56,940 nt of DNA, from the NCBI GenBank assembly GCA_015061315.1, contig SUWV01000016.1:1-56940 (forward strand), given 5' to 3'. Below, one piece after another: positions 27,709 to 37,679 of this stretch. The DNA is from Lentimicrobiaceae bacterium. Lineage in GTDB: Bacteria; Bacteroidota; Bacteroidia; Bacteroidales; F082. Numbering within the stretch: the stretch's first letter is position 1; every line of letters starts with the position of its first letter. Position numbers and translations under genes: made by a program. Under the pieces are notes generated by a model. The model had not been told where the DNA came from and did not search any database. It worked only from the letters and a program-made list of their open reading frames with translations.

Positions 27709-28425
27709 TTATAAATTAAGTGCTTTCTCAACATCTTCTTTATTAAGTTTCTTGGTGCAGAAGAACCAGTCGTAGCAGTGCATCTCGTCTTCAGAACTTT
27801 GCATTCTTTCTTTTGCCACGCCGCATGAGCCTGCTGTTGGTACTATGACTTCGTCGCCTGGACGCCAGTCGGCTGGCATAGCCACACCGAAATGGTCGGC
27901 AGCTTGAAGTGCTATCAACACTCTCTTGATTTCATCGAAGTTACGTCCTAATGCGAGAGGATAGTACATGATAGTGCGAATCTTATCTTGTGGGTCGATG
28001 AAGAAGACAGCGCGTACCGCCGATGTAGTGCTCTCTCCTGGCTGTATCATGCCGTATAACTTAGCAACGTTCATAGTGATGTCTTCGATGAGAGGGAATT
28101 TGATTTCCATGTCTTTCATGCCTTTCCAGTCGATTTTCTCTTTGATAGTACGCAACCATGCGATGTGACTGTACAAACCATCGACTGAGAGTCCTACCAA
28201 CTGAGTATTGAGTTTCTCAAAGTCTTCCGCCATGCTGCCGAATGTCATAAACTCTGAAGTACATACTGGAGTGAAGTCGGCTGGGTGGCTGAATAATATT
28301 TTCCATTTACCTTTATAATCTGTTGGGAAGTTGATTTCACCTTGTGTTGTCTTTGCTGTGAAAGCTGGAGCTGTGTCGCCAATTCTTGGCATTACGTTTA
28401 CTGTGTTGTTATTGTTAGTTTCCAT
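27709..28425 (-). CDS. peroxiredoxin, Prx6-type
   Basis: 238 residues with no signal peptide, so cytoplasmic. It reduces hydrogen peroxide and organic peroxides through the peroxidatic Cys55 in HPADFTPVCTSEF. The length and the C-terminal dimerisation arm fit the Prx6 (AhpC-TSA plus 1-cysPrx_C) subfamily. Cysteines in the tail (GSCGVAK, and MHCYDWFFCTKKL) resemble the resolving pair of long-form prokaryotic members. It is divergent from oxyR with facing promoters 37 bases apart, so regulation by OxyR is likely (inference). The thioredoxin gene follows on the same strand. Confidence 0.95.
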   Translation of the reverse strand: METNNNNTVNVMPRIGDTAPAFTAKTTQGEINFPTDYKGKWKILFSHPADFTPVCTSEFMTFGSMAEDFEKLNTQLVGLSVDGLYSHIAWLRTIKEKIDWKGMKDMEIKFPLIEDITMNVAKLYGMIQPGESTTSAVRAVFFIDPQDKIRTIMYYPLALGRNFDEIKRVLIALQAADHFGVAMPADWRPGDEVIVPTAGSCGVAKERMQSSEDEMHCYDWFFCTKKLNKEDVEKALNL

Positions 28426-28473
28426 AGTTTTATTTTATTTATTTGTTTGTTTTTATTTAATTATTACTTTTGT

Positions 28474-28555
28474 CATTAACCTTTAGTCTTTAGACTTTTA
28501 TCTTTAGACTTTAGACTTTTATCTTTAGACTTTAGTCATTTGTCATTAGACATTC
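28474..28555. repeat. 7-bp repeats in the peroxiredoxin leader
   Basis: Degenerate CTTTAGA/CTTTTAT and GTCATTA-type heptamers lie within the ~155-base leader of the peroxiredoxin mRNA. They are related to the GTCTAAA array at 52618. Confidence 0.7.
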
Positions 28556-28584
28556 ATCATCGACTATTGTTCATTTTGACAATG

Positions 28585-28636
28585 CAAAAATACTACGAAA
28601 AATATGTATCAGTCAAACAGATATTTTCTATCTTTG
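28585..28636. promoter_or_regulatory. divergent promoters of peroxiredoxin and oxyR
   Basis: Minus-strand TATTTTTG at 28585-28592 and plus-strand TATCTTTG at 28629-28636 face away from each other. Between them, GAAAAATAT (28599-28607) and ATATTTTC (28621-28628) form an imperfect inverted repeat that could be an OxyR-type operator covering both promoters. Confidence 0.55.
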
Positions 28637-28663
28637 TATCGAGAATTTCGATAAACATAAAAC

Positions 28664-28731
28664 GTAGTCAGACGCATCAATAAGACGTCTCTACTCGGTG
28701 ACTCGGAGACTCAGTGACTTATAGACTTTAA
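28664..28731. repeat. short CGTCTCTAC element plus GGTGACTC array
   Basis: 28664-28694 (GTAGTCAGACGC to GACGTCTCTAC) is a shortened copy of the dispersed hairpin element. It is followed at once by octamers CGGTGACT, CGGAGACT, CAGTGACT and TATAGACT, ending 5 bases before the oxyR start codon. Confidence 0.65.
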
Positions 28732-28735
28732 GAAC

Positions 28736-29662
28736 ATGACATTACAACAATTAGAATACATTGTGGCGCTCGACAAGCACCGCCATTTTGTGAAGGCAGC
28801 AGAATCGTGCCATGTCACACAATCGACATTGAGCATGATGATACAGAAATTAGAACAAGAGTTGGAAATCAACATCTTCGACAGGAAGATGCAGCCTATT
28901 GCTCCTACCGAGATAGGTCGTAGCCTCATCGACCAAGCCAAGGTGATTCTTTACAACGCCAAACAGTTCAAGGAGTTGGCTCTAAGTGAGAAGCAACAAG
29001 AATCTGGCAAAGTGACCTTAGGCATCATTCCTACGGTAGCGCCTTATATCTTACCGAAATTATTCAACATATTACAAGAAAGAAATCCTAACATACAGCT
29101 TCACGTCAAGGAGATCACGACAGCTGAGATTATCAAGCAGTTAGATAAAGCGGAAATAGACATGGCATTATTAGCGACACCTCTCGACAATCCAAACATA
29201 TTGGAGATACCAGTCTATTATGAAAGATTTTTCGCTTACATCTCCCCTACCGAAGATCTCTACCAAATGAAAGAGTTGGAGATGAATCATATTCCTATGG
29301 ATCATCTTTGGGTATTGAAAGAAGGTCATTGTCTCCGCAACCAAGTCATCAGACTATGCGAATTCGACTCGGGATTCTCGTCAATCTACGAAGCCGGCAG
29401 CATCGACACATTAATTAAGATTGTCGATACCAACGGAGGTTACACCATCATTCCGGAGCTCCACATCGACTTACTCAGCGAGCAACAGAAGTTAAACGTA
29501 CGACCTATCGTCAACCCAGAACCTAACAGAGAAATCTCTTTGGTTGTGCGCAACGACTACGTGAAAGAAAGATTGCTGAATGTCATCGCGAAAAACATCT
29601 CCGATGTCATTCCAGAAAATATGCTCAACGAAAGACTGAAGAAGTTTTCAATAAAACTTTAA
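28736..29662 (+). CDS. oxyR: hydrogen peroxide-sensing LysR regulator OxyR
   Basis: 308 residues. The N-terminal winged HTH (LEYIVALDKHRHFVKAAESCHVTQSTLSMMIQKLEQEL) is followed by a LysR substrate-binding domain. The redox pair is conserved: GHCLRNQ with Cys199 and Cys208, the same numbers as in E. coli OxyR, with RLCEFDSG around the second. Disulfide formation between them should switch DNA binding and activate peroxide-defence genes. It is transcribed divergently from the peroxiredoxin gene, the usual target. The leader is ~95 bases and consists largely of the hairpin element and octamer repeats. Confidence 0.95.
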   Translation: MTLQQLEYIVALDKHRHFVKAAESCHVTQSTLSMMIQKLEQELEINIFDRKMQPIAPTEIGRSLIDQAKVILYNAKQFKELALSEKQQESGKVTLGIIPTVAPYILPKLFNILQERNPNIQLHVKEITTAEIIKQLDKAEIDMALLATPLDNPNILEIPVYYERFFAYISPTEDLYQMKELEMNHIPMDHLWVLKEGHCLRNQVIRLCEFDSGFSSIYEAGSIDTLIKIVDTNGGYTIIPELHIDLLSEQQKLNVRPIVNPEPNREISLVVRNDYVKERLLNVIAKNISDVIPENMLNERLKKFSIKL

Positions 29663-29666
29663 ATCT

Positions 29667-29710
29667 GACTTGGCGACTTGGCGACTCGGCGACTTGGTGA
29701 CTCATAGACT
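29667..29710. repeat. GGCGACTT octamer array between oxyR and YhcG copy C
   Basis: Consecutive octamers TTGGCGAC (x2), TCGGCGAC, TTGGTGAC and TCATAGAC fill the short gap between two convergent genes. Confidence 0.8.
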
Positions 29711-30729
29711 TATTGTCGTTGCAGTAAAAAGATTTCCTTTTGTCTCTCAATTTCGCGACGTAATTCCTCTTCTGTTGGAAGCAGAGGAAGATATTTCGCC
29801 GCGAACAATTGTTCATTTCCATTTAAGATAGAATACTTAGCAATGTCTTTATCCGTATCAGAACATAACACTATTCCTATCGTAGGATTGTCGCCATCGG
29901 TTATCTTTAAGTCATCATACATTCTACGATACATATCCATTTGTCCAATGTCTTGATGAGATATTTTTCCAATCTTCAAGTCTATAAGCACATAACATTT
30001 AAGAATCACATTATAAAACACCAAATCCACAAAATAATCCTGCGATTCTGTTCTAATCAGTTGCTGACGTTTTACAAATGCGAATCCTCTTCCCAGCTCC
30101 ATTATAAAATCCTGAAGATGATTAATGATGGCAGTCTCTAATTCCTGTTCAGAATAAGTGTTATCCTGCTTAAATCCAAGAAATTCTGCAACAACAGGAT
30201 TTTTCAAAAGTTCCAACTTATTTGGTTGTTCCTCTTTCATCGGCAATTCTGGTTGAACAAAATGCCGCTCAAAATATTGAGTGCTGATATTTCTATCAAG
30301 CGTCCTCACACTCCACATCTCCTTAGATGCTGTCTCCAAATACCAACGGATTGCAACTTCTGTATCAACCCTCAAAGCTGTCAATATATGCGACCAAGTA
30401 AGATTTTGCAAACGTGTTTGCAAAATTTGTAAATCATCTATAGTAAGATAGAATTTTCTAAAATAAGCAAGATACCTTTTACTAAATCCCTTTCCATAAC
30501 GCATTGTTAATTCCCGTGATAAATGTTCAATTACATGCTTACCATACCCCGCCCTTTCATTTCCACATTGTTCCTCTTCAACAATTCTCCTACCTATTTT
30601 CCAATAAGTTTCAATCATTGATCCATTCACTGCATCATACGCCTGCTTACGTCCTCGTTCTATTATCTCGCACACTTCGTTTACAAACGTCTGACTTGAT
30701 ACATTCCGCATAATTTCTTCATTCTTCAT
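29710..30729 (-). CDS. YhcG/DUF1016-family PD-(D/E)XK nuclease, copy C
   Basis: 339 residues, the classical YhcG form. It has an N-terminal helical domain (YWKIGRRIVEEEQCGNERAGYGKHVIEHLSREL), GFSKRYLAYFRKFY and WSHILTALRV. The nuclease domain has Asp235 (FVDLVFY), Asp250 and Lys252 (IDLKIGK), then GQMDMYRRMYDD. It is only distantly related to tandem copies A and B. Residues 102-109 (ILQTRLQN) are encoded by an imperfectly centred palindrome with 11-bp arms, in the same linker as in the other two paralogs. It stands alone, with a minus-strand promoter candidate at 30814-30821. The biological role of the family is not established. Confidence 0.9.
   Translation of the reverse strand: MKNEEIMRNVSSQTFVNEVCEIIERGRKQAYDAVNGSMIETYWKIGRRIVEEEQCGNERAGYGKHVIEHLSRELTMRYGKGFSKRYLAYFRKFYLTIDDLQILQTRLQNLTWSHILTALRVDTEVAIRWYLETASKEMWSVRTLDRNISTQYFERHFVQPELPMKEEQPNKLELLKNPVVAEFLGFKQDNTYSEQELETAIINHLQDFIMELGRGFAFVKRQQLIRTESQDYFVDLVFYNVILKCYVLIDLKIGKISHQDIGQMDMYRRMYDDLKITDGDNPTIGIVLCSDTDKDIAKYSILNGNEQLFAAKYLPLLPTEEELRREIERQKEIFLLQRQ
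30403..30426. repeat. palindrome in YhcG copy C (11-bp arms)
   Basis: Perfect arms ATTTTGCAAAC (30403-30413) and GTTTGCAAAAT (30416-30426) with a 2-base centre. It lies in the linker between KRYLAYFRKFY and LTWSH. Confidence 0.9.
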
Positions 30730-30813
30730 CTTTAATCCTCCTCCAATTTTTCAACATTAATAACTAATCTATCTTCAATGAACATTTGGGATTTTCTACA
30801 AACTACCATATTG

Positions 30814-30821
30814 CAAAGCTA
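30814..30821 (-). promoter_or_regulatory. candidate promoter of YhcG copy C
   Basis: Minus-strand TAGCTTTG, TAnnTTTG class, about 85 bases from the start codon. Confidence 0.5.
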
Positions 30822-30885
30822 CTAATTTAAATCAAGATAAAATGAATATTTCAGAGAAAAATATTTTGAATAGAAAAGACGTAAA

Positions 30886-30941
30886 AAGACGCATAGTTAC
30901 ACTTTTTTTATTTTCATCGGTGTAATTTGTCGCGTCTCTAC
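30886..30941. repeat. dispersed hairpin element (AAGACGC...CGTCTCTAC)
   Basis: 56 bp, AAGACGCAT then TTACA, a T/A-rich loop, ATCGGTGTAAT, and CGCGTCTCTAC. It is a sibling of 40175-40232 and of 48282-48340 (inverted). The ends can pair (AGACGC/GCGTCT), as can the inner TTACA/TGTAA. Confidence 0.8.
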
Positions 30942-30975
30942 TTGTTATAACTATAATAAAATTTGTACAAAAAAA

Positions 30976-31105
30976 GGACGCGGCGAACCACGTCCCTACA
31001 TTAATTATATACTGTTAATTGTTAATTGTTAATTGTTAATTGTTAATTGTAAATTGTTAATTGTAAACTGTTAATTGTAAACTGTTAATTGTAAACTGTT
31101 AATTG
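30976..31105. repeat. GGACG hairpin and TTGTTAA array in a gene-free gap
   Basis: The 376-bp gap before the transglutaminase gene holds no gene. At 30976-30995 a small stem GGACG/CGTCC flanks CGGCGAACCA, preceded by a poly-A tract; read on the minus strand it could terminate the transglutaminase transcript. From 31009 to 31105 the DNA is a heptamer array (TTGTTAA, then ATTGTAAACTG units of 14), which runs into the last codons of the transglutaminase gene. Confidence 0.75.
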
Positions 31106-31106
31106 A

Positions 31107-33746
31107 CTACAGTTCTTCAATCACTTTCATCAGCTGTTCTCCTAATCCGATGGTGTAGCCTTGTGAGATGAAGACAATCTCATTCTGTGTGTTAGCCACG
31201 ATGAATATCGGGAGATTATTATTCTGAAGTCTCATATTAGCGACAATCTCTTTCAACATCGAACCATCTTCAATACCGAATGTAGTGTTTTCTGGGAGAC
31301 CTTGGAAGTTCTTCTTCTCGAAGTTTTTCTTATGTTCTTCATTCTGGAAAAGGAAAACGAAGCTTCTTCCCCACTCGTCAAGTTGTCCTTTAACCAAAGC
31401 GATGTCCTGCATGGCGTGTGTCGTTGGCTCGCTGCCACCATCAAGAAGTCCCAAGACATAAAAACCGCGACCTGTAGTCTGCAACAAGCTCTTGTCATCC
31501 GTTTCACCGACAGGGACATATCTGTTTTCTGAATTGAAGTTGCCTATTATTCTGAGACCTTTCTCTGGTTCTCTCATAATCAAATCGACATTAGTCGTCT
31601 TTCCCGATTCGATGGTAAAGAATGTAGTGCGTGCGAGGACGCTGCCATCCGACAATCTCGTTCCTGTCGTTAAGACATAATAACCAGGATCTAATGCCAA
31701 GCCGTTTTCAAATAATGTAGAATATTGTTCGCCAACATCCATGCCCGGATCTTTAGCATCGTATGCAAGCAGTTCAAATCTTCTGCCGTTGAACTTCTTG
31801 ATAGAGAAATGTGTATAATAACGGAGGTCTGTCAAAGAACCTACAGGCTCATACTTAGCCATCAAAACGCCTTGTTGTGTAGGAACAGCATCTGTCACTT
31901 CTTCTTCAAAATTAACATCGATCCAATTGTTGTCTTTAAGATATTGAACCTTGCCTGTCACTGGGTCGATACGCGAAGCGATGCCGAGAGAGCGTGCCAT
32001 CGACACGAAGAAAATTCCTCTTGAGCTATAGTCGGTCACCATCGATTTGATGACACTTGTTGGTAACATCAATATGCGAATATTGTCGTTCACTGCGATG
32101 TTATTCACAATCCACTCGACGAGTTCCTGAGGGTTAGCATTGAATTTCTCAGTCTGTTCTTTATTGAAATAGTTAGAAAGTTCTTTCTTATAAGGTTGTA
32201 TCATCTCATTAGCGACGCGAGGATTTAAGATATATGCGTTATAAATATCACCTTCACCGTCTACTGTATAATCCAAGTTATCGACAAGGACTTCCATAGT
32301 GACGTCGCGTAAGTCTTTGTCACTTATCTCTTTTAAAAGATTTATGGCTTTCTGACGTTTGTCATTCTTTTCCGCGTAAGCGACGAAATCGAGTATTGTC
32401 TGATAGTTACCCCATGACTTCTCCACAAATGGCAATATCTCTTTATCTTCAATATCTCTTGGGAAAGAAGCTATGTAGGCGTTTCTTATCGAGTCTTCAT
32501 AAGCGAAGCGTCTGTCGTTTTCGGCGCGCATCTCTGCTGTCACTTCCGGCATCTTAGCATTCTCTGCTGGAGGTGTGATGTCGTATTCTATTATCATAGC
32601 GTCGCCGCTTTCTTTATCGAGGCTTATGACGAGTTCTTCTTTCTCACCGAAAGGCATCTCTTCAAATCCAAACTTGCCGTCTTTAGAAGCGAAAGCCATC
32701 ATATCGCCATTACCTGCCGACATCCATGTCTCGCCCTTCTCATCGGTGAATTTCACTGCCACGCCGCTAAACTCTGCATAGTTATAAATCTTAAACTCCA
32801 CTCTCGCATCAGGCACTGCGTTACCGTTTTCGTCAACGACTTTCACTGTCATCTTTGATGTCTCAGCATAGTTATGGACTACGTTAATCTCTGTATGATT
32901 TGGTGTCACGTCGATCACCTCCTCAGGACCGTAGTAACGACCAAAGACGCGAGTATGAAGGAGCAGACATCTTGAAGCTGGAGCGTTAAACCAACCGAGG
33001 TCGAGGACTGGCTCAGGCTCGCAGGCTCCGAGGAAATGCCACTCGCCATCAACGTAGGCTTCAACCCAAGCGTGGTTGTCGTCGCAGTGAGCCCATCGTG
33101 GTGTATAGACCTGACGTGCCGGAATACACATAGCGCGTAAGGCTGCCACCAAAAATGTCGACTCTTCTCCACAACGTCCCCATGAAGTCTTCACTGTTGC
33201 CAAAGGAGAACTCGTCCTCGAGTCGGAACCTTTGTAGTTGGCTTTCTCATGACACCAGTGATTTATCTCTAAGACTGCATCGTTCAACGACAAGTCCTTG
33301 ACTCTGTCTTTCAATTCTTCATAAAACACAAAACGCGAGTCGTCCAGGTTTTCGTTATTGACTCTCACAGGCAACACGAAATGGTTGAACTCTCTCTCAG
33401 GGATGTCCTTTCCCCAAGGCATCTCTTCTCGAGCCTTGAAAGCCGCTTTCACGTTCTCATGATAGAACTCGCCGCTATAGTCGGTCACATCACCGTTAAA
33501 CATATAAGCATATAAAAACTTCAGAGCTTCCTTCTCTTGCTGAGGCATCTCCTTATTTAATATGTCGAAATAATTACCGTGAGGAAGAATCTCCATCTTC
33601 GCCTTGAGGTCGTTTTCAACATCAGCTCTCTGCTTAGCATCAGAGATAAAATGACTTCCATTATCTGAACATGAAGCCATCATAAAAATAAAAGCAAAGG
33701 CTAAAGCAACAGCCTTAACCTTTGTAGAAATTTTGTTATAATTCAT
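31107..33746 (-). CDS. transglutaminase-like domain lipoprotein
   Basis: 879 residues. The signal peptide ends in the lipobox MASC (Cys26), so it should be a lipid-anchored envelope protein. The transglutaminase core (about 150-250) has Cys192 in SWGRCGEES, His225 in DDNHAWVEAYVDGEW, and an acidic residue near GACEPEP; these form a cysteine-protease-like triad. An Ig-like segment follows (MTVKVVDENGNAVPDARVEF). A second partial transglutaminase-like region follows (about 545-680: LVEWIVNNIAVND, SRGIFFVSMARSLGIASRIDPVTGKVQYL). The C-terminus has a thioredoxin-fold-like stretch. The substrate is unknown; such proteins may process peptides or cross-link. Single gene, repeats on both sides. Confidence 0.85.
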   Translation of the reverse strand: MNYNKISTKVKAVALAFAFIFMMASCSDNGSHFISDAKQRADVENDLKAKMEILPHGNYFDILNKEMPQQEKEALKFLYAYMFNGDVTDYSGEFYHENVKAAFKAREEMPWGKDIPEREFNHFVLPVRVNNENLDDSRFVFYEELKDRVKDLSLNDAVLEINHWCHEKANYKGSDSRTSSPLATVKTSWGRCGEESTFLVAALRAMCIPARQVYTPRWAHCDDNHAWVEAYVDGEWHFLGACEPEPVLDLGWFNAPASRCLLLHTRVFGRYYGPEEVIDVTPNHTEINVVHNYAETSKMTVKVVDENGNAVPDARVEFKIYNYAEFSGVAVKFTDEKGETWMSAGNGDMMAFASKDGKFGFEEMPFGEKEELVISLDKESGDAMIIEYDITPPAENAKMPEVTAEMRAENDRRFAYEDSIRNAYIASFPRDIEDKEILPFVEKSWGNYQTILDFVAYAEKNDKRQKAINLLKEISDKDLRDVTMEVLVDNLDYTVDGEGDIYNAYILNPRVANEMIQPYKKELSNYFNKEQTEKFNANPQELVEWIVNNIAVNDNIRILMLPTSVIKSMVTDYSSRGIFFVSMARSLGIASRIDPVTGKVQYLKDNNWIDVNFEEEVTDAVPTQQGVLMAKYEPVGSLTDLRYYTHFSIKKFNGRRFELLAYDAKDPGMDVGEQYSTLFENGLALDPGYYVLTTGTRLSDGSVLARTTFFTIESGKTTNVDLIMREPEKGLRIIGNFNSENRYVPVGETDDKSLLQTTGRGFYVLGLLDGGSEPTTHAMQDIALVKGQLDEWGRSFVFLFQNEEHKKNFEKKNFQGLPENTTFGIEDGSMLKEIVANMRLQNNNLPIFIVANTQNEIVFISQGYTIGLGEQLMKVIEEL

Positions 33747-33758
33747 AATACGTATTTT

Positions 33759-35185
<1,427 letters not shown>

Positions 35186-35311
35186 AAGCTAAATATGGTT
35201 CGCGAATTAGAACCGATGCGGAAGGCATATCTATTTAGCGTTCAAAATTAGTAAAAATCTCAGTACGCGACAATAAAAAAAACAATATATTTTTCAAAAA
35301 AAAGTAAGTGA

Positions 35312-37534
35312 CTAACTTTCAATGTTTCTATCAATCCTCATCACTTTTTTCACGAGTTCCATCTTCCTCAGTCTGTCGATAACGGTCTCTAATTGTCGCA
35401 GGTTATTAACATAGAACGACACTGTGACATCTACCATTCCGCCTTCGCTTTGCATCTTGATAGAATAAAGGTCGAGTTTGAAGTCACCGCTAAGCACCGA
35501 GAACAATTCAGAGCCGAAACCCATCTTATTGACACCCGATATTTTAAGCGTAGCCAAAAAAGCGATGTCTTCCGAGAACTGCCATTTTGCCTTGACGATA
35601 TTTTTACCATATTGCGACATCAGCTGTATCGCCTTAGGACAATCGGGACGATGTATCTGCACAGGTTCATTAGGGAAGGTGATAGCGACGACGTCGTCAC
35701 CAGGTATTGGATTGCAACATGTCGATATTGTATATCCCAAGTCATTACCTTCCGTGACTTTCGTTTTCTCTGTCTTAGCTTTCTCCGTCTTATTATTAGA
35801 GCCCACCAAGCCGAATGTCAATATCTTTAATAAGGTGTTAGAATTATTCTGAACTTCTTTAAAGACCGGCTCAACATCATGATAGCCGATTTTTCCTATC
35901 GCCACATAATAATACAAGTCGATACGACCTGCTAATCCCAACTTATCAACGACGAGGTTTCTGTTTGGTTTCGTAAATTCCACATTCAACCTATCTAAGA
36001 ACTCTCTCAGCTTGTCCTTGCCGTTTTCCTTAAACGATTTTCTATAATCCTTGATACCGGCTTTGAGTCGCGACTTTGCCAAGGAGGTAATCAAGAAATC
36101 GAAGTTCTTCTCCTGCGGATGCTGATATTGAGAGGTGATGACTTCCACCTGATCGCCCATGTTAAGCACATAATCTATCGTTGTCAGCTTTTTATTCACA
36201 TTAGCTCCGATGCAGTGATTACCAATCTCACTGTGTATCATATAAGCGAAATCGAGTACCGTAGCGCCTTTCGGCATTCGCTTCATCTCGCCTTTAGGAG
36301 TGAAGACGAAAATCTCATCGCTGAACAAATCGAGTTTGAAACTATTGATGAACTCTATAGCCGAAGAGTCGCTCGAGTTTGTAAGGTCTATAACATTATC
36401 GAGCCACGACTTAAGGCTATTTTCTGCAGCATTGACATCGTTTTTATATTTAAGATAAGCCATCACTCCTCGTTCTGCCACTATATCCATCTTCTGTGTT
36501 CTTATCTGCGTCTCAATCCAATTGCCTTGCTTACTCATAAAGACAGCATGTATCGACTCATAGCCGTTAGTCTTAGGGAACGAAAGCCAGTCCCTCAATC
36601 GCGAGTTATTAGGACGATAGAACATCGTCAGCACTCCGAAAGTCTGCCAACATTTTATCTTCTCCTCCTCTATCGGGCAGTCGATGATGATTCTCAACAC
36701 GAAGGCATCATAGATCTCATCTATGGAAAGTCCAAATTTATGCATTCTTTCCCAGAGGCTGCTCTGACTTCTCTCAAGGATTTTTAGCTCAGCTTTTATA
36801 CCTATATTAATAAGCTCTTTTTTTATAGGCTCACAAAACTCTTCAAGTTCCTTGATCTTATCTTCACGAATCTCGTCTAACTGTTTCGACAGTGAATTAT
36901 ATACTTGAGGATTTATATATTTAAGGCATAGGTTTTCGAGTTCTGATTTTATGGCATAGAGTCCGAGTCGGTAAGCGAGAGGCGCATAGAACGACACTGT
37001 CTCTGAGGCTATTTTGAGTTGCTTATGATGAGCCATCGAATCTAAGGTCCTCATGTTATGCAACCTGTCGGCGAGCTTCACGAGAATGACACGAATGTCT
37101 TCCGACATGGTATTGACTATCTTACGATAATTCTCTGCCTGAATACTTTCTATGCTATTTTGGAAGTCGATGCTGCTGAGTTTGGTAAGTCCTTTAACAA
37201 CACGAGCCACCTTAGGTCCAAATTCCTTAGAGATATATTCCACCGTATAATCAGTATCCTCGACTACGTCATGCAGCAGCGCACTCGTGATGGAAGTGGC
37301 ACCCATACCAATCTCCTGCGCTACAATAATCGCGACAGCTATAGGATGGAAGATATAAGGCTCGCCCGATTTACGTCGAGCGTCTTTATGAGCCAAAGCC
37401 GCGAACTCATACGCTTTTTTAACGAGTTCTACATCAGCTTCTTTTTTCACGCCGTTCCATGCCTTAAGCAAAACGTCGTACTGCTTGTCCATCTCAAGCT
37501 GTTCTTCCTTGGAATAAGTGTCGGGATAATTCAT
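35312..37534 (-). CDS. bifunctional (p)ppGpp synthetase/hydrolase, RSH family
   Basis: 740 residues when started at MNYPDTYSKEE (ATG at 37534). The frame is open to 37585, but a TAAATTTG promoter element lies at 37555-37562, inside that extension, which favours the shorter start. The HD hydrolase domain has His63 (IFHPIAVA), His88-Asp89 (LLHDVVEDT) and the ED pair. The synthetase domain has RLRDWLSFPKTNGYESIH and the IETQIRT motif. TGS (about 395-455: IFVFTPKGEMKRMPKGATVLDFAYMIH), a ZFD-like CCNPIPGDD segment and a C-terminal ACT domain follow. It makes and degrades the stringent-response alarmone. With both catalytic motifs present it should be bifunctional; relA or spoT naming is arbitrary in this phylum. 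Confidence 0.95.
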   Translation of the reverse strand: MNYPDTYSKEEQLEMDKQYDVLLKAWNGVKKEADVELVKKAYEFAALAHKDARRKSGEPYIFHPIAVAIIVAQEIGMGATSITSALLHDVVEDTDYTVEYISKEFGPKVARVVKGLTKLSSIDFQNSIESIQAENYRKIVNTMSEDIRVILVKLADRLHNMRTLDSMAHHKQLKIASETVSFYAPLAYRLGLYAIKSELENLCLKYINPQVYNSLSKQLDEIREDKIKELEEFCEPIKKELINIGIKAELKILERSQSSLWERMHKFGLSIDEIYDAFVLRIIIDCPIEEEKIKCWQTFGVLTMFYRPNNSRLRDWLSFPKTNGYESIHAVFMSKQGNWIETQIRTQKMDIVAERGVMAYLKYKNDVNAAENSLKSWLDNVIDLTNSSDSSAIEFINSFKLDLFSDEIFVFTPKGEMKRMPKGATVLDFAYMIHSEIGNHCIGANVNKKLTTIDYVLNMGDQVEVITSQYQHPQEKNFDFLITSLAKSRLKAGIKDYRKSFKENGKDKLREFLDRLNVEFTKPNRNLVVDKLGLAGRIDLYYYVAIGKIGYHDVEPVFKEVQNNSNTLLKILTFGLVGSNNKTEKAKTEKTKVTEGNDLGYTISTCCNPIPGDDVVAITFPNEPVQIHRPDCPKAIQLMSQYGKNIVKAKWQFSEDIAFLATLKISGVNKMGFGSELFSVLSGDFKLDLYSIKMQSEGGMVDVTVSFYVNNLRQLETVIDRLRKMELVKKVMRIDRNIES

Positions 37535-37554
37535 ATTCTCTGCATTTGGACTTG

Positions 37555-37562
37555 CAAATTTA
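37555..37562 (-). promoter_or_regulatory. RSH promoter; decides the start codon
   Basis: Minus-strand TAAATTTG. The predicted transcript start (~37551) is ~17 bases before ATG 37534, excluding the two upstream start candidates. Confidence 0.55.
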
Positions 37563-37619
37563 ATACGCATTTTTTCCAAATGCAATAGGAAATATTAAAA
37601 AAAATTAAGAACCTGATTT

Positions 37620-37679
37620 TTTTTCAGATTCTTAATTTCTCATATTTTCAGTTTTTCAGATTCTCAGTTTTTAAAACAA
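37620..37679. repeat. TTTTCAGA-type repeats between RSH and FISUMP lipoprotein
   Basis: Degenerate octamers of the TTTTCAGA / TTCTCAGT type. The same family lies at 9650-9690, 42098-42185 and 45710-45770. Confidence 0.7.

Noticed and set aside
30976..30995. GGACG/CGTCC hairpin as an insertion-sequence end
   Set aside because: Only 5-bp arms, with no transposase frame or second end nearby; noted as a small hairpin only.
37535..37585. 17-residue N-terminal extension of the RSH protein
   Set aside because: A TAAATTTG promoter element lies inside it and the extension does not match the family N-terminus.
36119..37588. plus-strand frames opposite the RSH gene (222 and 176 residues)
   Set aside because: The minus strand encodes a full-length RSH protein with all domains; these have no recognisable motifs.
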